From: Methanocalculus sp. MSAO_Arc2 | GTDB lineage: Archaea > Halobacteriota > Methanomicrobia > Methanomicrobiales > Methanocorpusculaceae | NCBI GenBank assembly: GCA_003838065.1 | Contig: QZAC01000218.1 | Coordinates: 1 to 9,063, forward strand | Length of the DNA: 9,063 nucleotides | Direction of reading: 5' to 3' | Shown: positions 6,950-9,063 of the stretch, piece after piece | Layout of the letters: every line of letters begins with the position of its first letter | How positions within the stretch are numbered: the stretch's first letter is position 1 | The notes under the pieces: model-generated | The model's database searches: none | Seen by the model: the letters and a program-made list of their open reading frames with translations, nothing else | Told to the model about the DNA's origin: nothing | Made by a program: the position numbers and the translations under genes

Positions 6950-7453
6950 TTACTTCCTCTTCACCTGGGTGACATCCCCGAGCGTCATCTGGGTTTTCCC
7001 GCCCAGTGTCGTGTCATCGAGATCATCGTCAGATTCGATCAGGCGAATCCCAAGTGCTCCTTCCAGCTTCCTCCTGACGGAATCCTCGGGGATCAGATCC
7101 TGGTTTTCGATCTTTCGGATGAGGAGCTCTTTTTCTTTCAATTGAAGGGCAAGCTCTTTCTGGCTCAATCCTTTCTCTATTCGCGCCTTGCGGATGCGTT
7201 CGGCATAATCTTCAACGATATCACCGCCGATGAAATCAAAGACGTCACGTTTGCGGCGGGCTTGTGGCGCTGGCGATCGCGGTGCAGGAGCAGCTTTCCC
7301 GGGTGCAGCCTTTTTGGGTGCCGGGACATGCACCTCGGTGCCAAGGCGTGCACACCGTTCACAGACCGTCATCGGTTGTGAACCCTCGATCCGTGCGGTC
7401 TTTGGCCTTCCCCTGATAAGTTGTCCACAGGCCTCACATTGTTGTGGTTGCAT
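6950..7453 (-). CDS. MBF1-type archaeal transcription factor (zinc ribbon plus HTH)
   Basis: The 167-residue protein starts MQPQQCEACG. It has an N-terminal zinc ribbon with C6, C9, C31 and C34, a linker at 44-69 rich in Ala, Pro and Lys, an XRE/Cro-type helix-turn-helix at about 84-138 (ERIRKARIEKGLSQKEL, then IRKIENQ), and an acidic tail. This is the layout of archaeal multiprotein bridging factor 1. Eukaryotic MBF1 bridges activators and TBP; the archaeal protein is thought to act with transcription or the ribosome, and its exact role is unsettled. A GTG at 7468 would add five residues, but it coincides with the TATA-like element of pan, and family members begin just before the first cysteine pair, so the ATG at 7453 is preferred. 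It shares a transcript with tpiA and is divergent from pan. Confidence 0.93.
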   Translation of the reverse strand: MQPQQCEACGQLIRGRPKTARIEGSQPMTVCERCARLGTEVHVPAPKKAAPGKAAPAPRSPAPQARRKRDVFDFIGGDIVEDYAERIRKARIEKGLSQKELALQLKEKELLIRKIENQDLIPEDSVRRKLEGALGIRLIESDDDLDDTTLGGKTQMTLGDVTQVKRK

Positions 7454-7468
7454 GATATCCCAAAACAC

Positions 7469-7476
7469 TTTATAAC
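7469..7476 (+). promoter_or_regulatory. TATA box for pan
   Basis: TTTATAAC is centred about 34 nt upstream of the pan ATG, which predicts a start near 7498 and a leader of about 9 nt. The core TTATAA is palindromic and could in principle be read either way, but on the minus strand it is too near the mbf1 start (about 19 nt) to serve it. Confidence 0.6.
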
Positions 7477-7484
7477 CTTTTTTC

Positions 7485-7493
7485 CTATATATC
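7485..7493 (-). promoter_or_regulatory. TATA box for mbf1-tpiA
   Basis: On the minus strand GATATATAGG is centred about 36 nt upstream of the mbf1 ATG at 7453, predicting a start near 7464 and a leader of about 11 nt. It sits downstream of the pan TATA box in the pan direction, so the two core promoters overlap. Confidence 0.55.
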
Positions 7494-7506
7494 TATTTGA
7501 AGAATT

Positions 7507-8751
7507 ATGACGGTCAAATCTCGCGCACCTGAGGATCCACATGGTACAGAGGACACATATCGGGTCGTACTTGAGCGTCTCTCCGAGCTTGAGACACGAA
7601 ATCAGGAGCTGCGAGAAGAGCTTCGCCAGTCAAAGACTGACCGCCAGTACCTTGAGACCCAGAAGGTCAGGTATGAGCGCGAGGTCCGGAAACTCAGGTC
7701 AGAAATCGAGCAGATGCGGAGTCCCCCGCTTATTGTGGGGACTATTGTTGATGTCGTTGACAACAGCCGTGTCATCGTGCGGAGCAGTGCGGGCCCGAAA
7801 TTCCTTGTGCGGACGTCCCAGTTCATCGATGTTGATGATCTCAAACCCGGTGTCAGGTGCACCATGAACCAGCAGACACTGGCGATTGTTGAGGTACTCC
7901 CCTCATCCTATGACGCCCAGGTGTACGGGATGGAGGTGGATACCCGGCCTACAGAGAGCTATGCAGATATCGGCGGCCTCTCCAGCCAGATCAATGAATT
8001 ACGGGAAGCAATCGAACTCCCGCTGAAAAAACCCCATCTCTTCGAGAAGGTCGGTATTGTTCCGCCAAAAGGCATTCTCCTCCATGGCCTGCCGGGAACC
8101 GGCAAAACCCTCCTTGCACGTGCAGTTGCCCACGAGACTGATGCGACCTTCCTCCGTGTCGTTGGTTCAGAACTGGTGCAGAAATATATCGGAGAAGGTG
8201 CGCGTCTGGTGCGTGAGCTCTTTGAGAGTGCAAAACAGAATGCGCCATCAATCATCTTCATCGATGAGATCGATGCGATCGGTGCATCCAGGGGACAGGA
8301 GACCTCTTCAGGTGACCGCGAAGTACACAGGACACTCATGCAGCTCCTTGCAGGAATGGATGGATTTGAATCCCGTGGCGATGTCAAGATCATCGGGGCG
8401 ACAAACCGGATAGATATCCTTGATATGGCACTCCTCCGGCCAGGCAGGTTTGACCGAATCATCGAGATCCCAATCCCTGACCAGGAGGGCAGGCTCTCGA
8501 TCCTGTACGTTCACACAAAGAACATATCGCTTGCAAAAGATGTTGATCTCGCAAAGATCGCTGCTGCAACCGAAGGAAAGAATGGAGCTGACCTTGCCGC
8601 CATCTGCATGGAAGCGGGAATGTTTGCCATCCGTGATGAGCGGTCATCTGTAACACAGGACGACTTTTTCAAGGCAATACAGAAGGTATTCTCTGAATTT
8701 GAAAGGAACCGACTGATATCTTCGTCTGGTATCAGCACGATGTTTGCCTGA
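7507..8751 (+). CDS. pan: Proteasome-activating nucleotidase PAN (Rpt-like AAA ATPase)
   Basis: PAN forms a hexameric ATPase ring that unfolds proteins and feeds them into the 20S proteasome. The 414 residues comprise an N-terminal coiled coil (about 16-70), an OB-fold (about 75-133), and an AAA domain. Motifs are Walker A GLPGTGKT at 194-201, pore loop YIG at 227-229, Walker B IIFIDE at 249-254, a sensor/second region of homology GATNRIDILDMALLRPGRFD at 297-316 with arginine fingers R311 and R314, and a C-terminal helical lid. Length is near the usual 400-430. Several normally conserved positions differ: Walker A has Leu where Pro is typical, two prolines in the second region of homology are Ile and Met, and the protein ends in MFA and not hydrophobic-Tyr-X. 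It could therefore be a divergent PAN paralogue. The start is the ATG about 9 nt after the predicted transcription start. Confidence 0.96.
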   Translation: MTVKSRAPEDPHGTEDTYRVVLERLSELETRNQELREELRQSKTDRQYLETQKVRYEREVRKLRSEIEQMRSPPLIVGTIVDVVDNSRVIVRSSAGPKFLVRTSQFIDVDDLKPGVRCTMNQQTLAIVEVLPSSYDAQVYGMEVDTRPTESYADIGGLSSQINELREAIELPLKKPHLFEKVGIVPPKGILLHGLPGTGKTLLARAVAHETDATFLRVVGSELVQKYIGEGARLVRELFESAKQNAPSIIFIDEIDAIGASRGQETSSGDREVHRTLMQLLAGMDGFESRGDVKIIGATNRIDILDMALLRPGRFDRIIEIPIPDQEGRLSILYVHTKNISLAKDVDLAKIAAATEGKNGADLAAICMEAGMFAIRDERSSVTQDDFFKAIQKVFSEFERNRLISSSGISTMFA

Positions 8752-8770
8752 TTATGCAGAGGACGCCCCA

Positions 8771-8779
8771 CTCTTTTTT
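8771..8779 (+). terminator. T-tract downstream of pan
   Basis: CTCTTTTTT lies about 20 nt after the pan stop in the short gap between convergent genes. Archaeal RNA polymerase often stops at such oligo-T runs. No strong hairpin precedes it. Confidence 0.4.
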
Positions 8780-9063
8780 CAGGCCCCTTCGTCTCCTCTG
8801 TCCGGTGCGGGAGTTTCTTTTCCCATCTCTTCTTCCAGGCAGAGAACAGGACGGCGGAATTGTCCACCTGCCTGTAAGAGTGAACCTGCATACCAGAATG
8901 GCCAGTCTGCCCCCGGGTAGGGGAGACTGCGGTCATAGATCTCTTTTGCGAGCTTATAGGAGATTAATTGGTCATCCTGTGTTTGAAAAAGAAGATCTGC
9001 TGTATATCTCCTGATATACCAGCGGAGCTCAGATGCAAGTGAGAGGCCTGAGCCAAGCGTTGC
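8779..9063 (-). CDS. Unrecognised protein, C-terminal 94 residues (5' end outside window)
   Basis: The minus strand is open from base 9063 to a TGA at 8779-8781, giving 94 residues with no stop. Codon choice (many CTC, ATC, GAG, CGC, GCA) resembles the neighbouring genes, which supports a true gene. The fragment contains SELRWYIRRYTADLLF, then DQLISYKLAKEIYDRSLPYP and a Trp/Tyr-rich stretch ADWPFWYAGSLLQAGGQF, and ends in a charged, probably disordered tail (EEEMGKETPAPDRGDEGA). The alternation of helix-like segments with Ala, Gly, Tyr and Trp is loosely like a tetratricopeptide-type helical repeat, but I do not recognise the family. It has no signal or membrane segment in the visible part. 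It converges on pan with 27 nt between stops. A plus-strand frame in the same place (8754-9014) has no such support. Confidence 0.6.
   Translation of the reverse strand, partial: ATLGSGLSLASELRWYIRRYTADLLFQTQDDQLISYKLAKEIYDRSLPYPGADWPFWYAGSLLQAGGQFRRPVLCLEEEMGKETPAPDRGDEGA

Noticed and set aside
7454..7468. GTG at 7468 as the mbf1 start (MFWDIMQPQQ)
   Set aside because: It overlaps the TATA-like element used for pan and adds residues before the zinc ribbon that family members lack; ATG at 7453 fits the promoter spacing.
7959..8936. Minus-strand frames opposite pan (7959-8462, 8511-8936)
   Set aside because: They are antisense to a strongly conserved AAA domain and have no family features; the second also runs through the pan stop into a different frame from the supported minus-strand gene.
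1..9063. Mobile elements, CRISPR arrays, tRNA genes
   Set aside because: No transposase, terminal inverted repeats, regularly spaced repeats or cloverleaf with TTC motif was seen on either strand.

Overview
The window is archaeal, and looks like a euryarchaeal methanogen, most likely of the Methanomicrobiales. That order is an inference from overall gene resemblance and cannot be proven here. The evidence for Archaea is direct: archaeosine tRNA-modification genes (tgtA, arcS), a proteasome-activating nucleotidase (PAN), an archaeal MBF1-type zinc-ribbon/HTH protein, a short archaeal triosephosphate isomerase, an archaeal RNase P RNA, and AT-rich TATA-like elements about 35 nt upstream of start codons.

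Left half (1-5196, all minus strand): a tightly packed five-gene run, transcribed right to left, in the order AMMECR1-family protein, tgtA, arcS, sudB/nfnA-like, sudA/nfnB-like. The spacings are a 2-nt gap, a 4-nt overlap, a 40-nt gap without a TATA element, and a 1-nt overlap, so it is very probably one operon. TgtA puts preQ0 base into tRNA position 15. ArcS starts the conversion of preQ0 to archaeosine. The SudB/SudA pair is a flavin and iron-sulfur NAD(P)H oxidoreductase of the NfnAB/sulfide dehydrogenase family; SudA runs off the left edge.

Centre (5197-6278, plus strand): a divergent intergenic region is followed by the RNase P RNA gene (P1, P2, P3 and the P4 pseudoknot helix can all be paired by eye), a hairpin plus T-tract, and then a small regulator-like protein with an XRE-type HTH and two CBS domains. 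That gene meets tpiA tail to tail with one base between them.

Right half (6280-9063): mbf1 and tpiA form a minus-strand pair separated by 1 nt. mbf1 is divergent from pan across 53 bp in which two TATA-like elements appear interleaved. PAN has unusual residues in the Walker A motif, in the second region of homology, and at the C-terminus (MFA in place of a hydrophobic-Tyr-X ending). The last 285 bases hold the C-terminal part of an unrecognised minus-strand protein that starts outside the window.

Most of the region is housekeeping DNA. I saw no mobile element, CRISPR array, tRNA gene or obvious foreign island. The most interesting points are the variant PAN, the crossed mbf1/pan promoter, the tandem tgtA/arcS paralogues, and the link of archaeosine genes to an NfnAB-like electron carrier.
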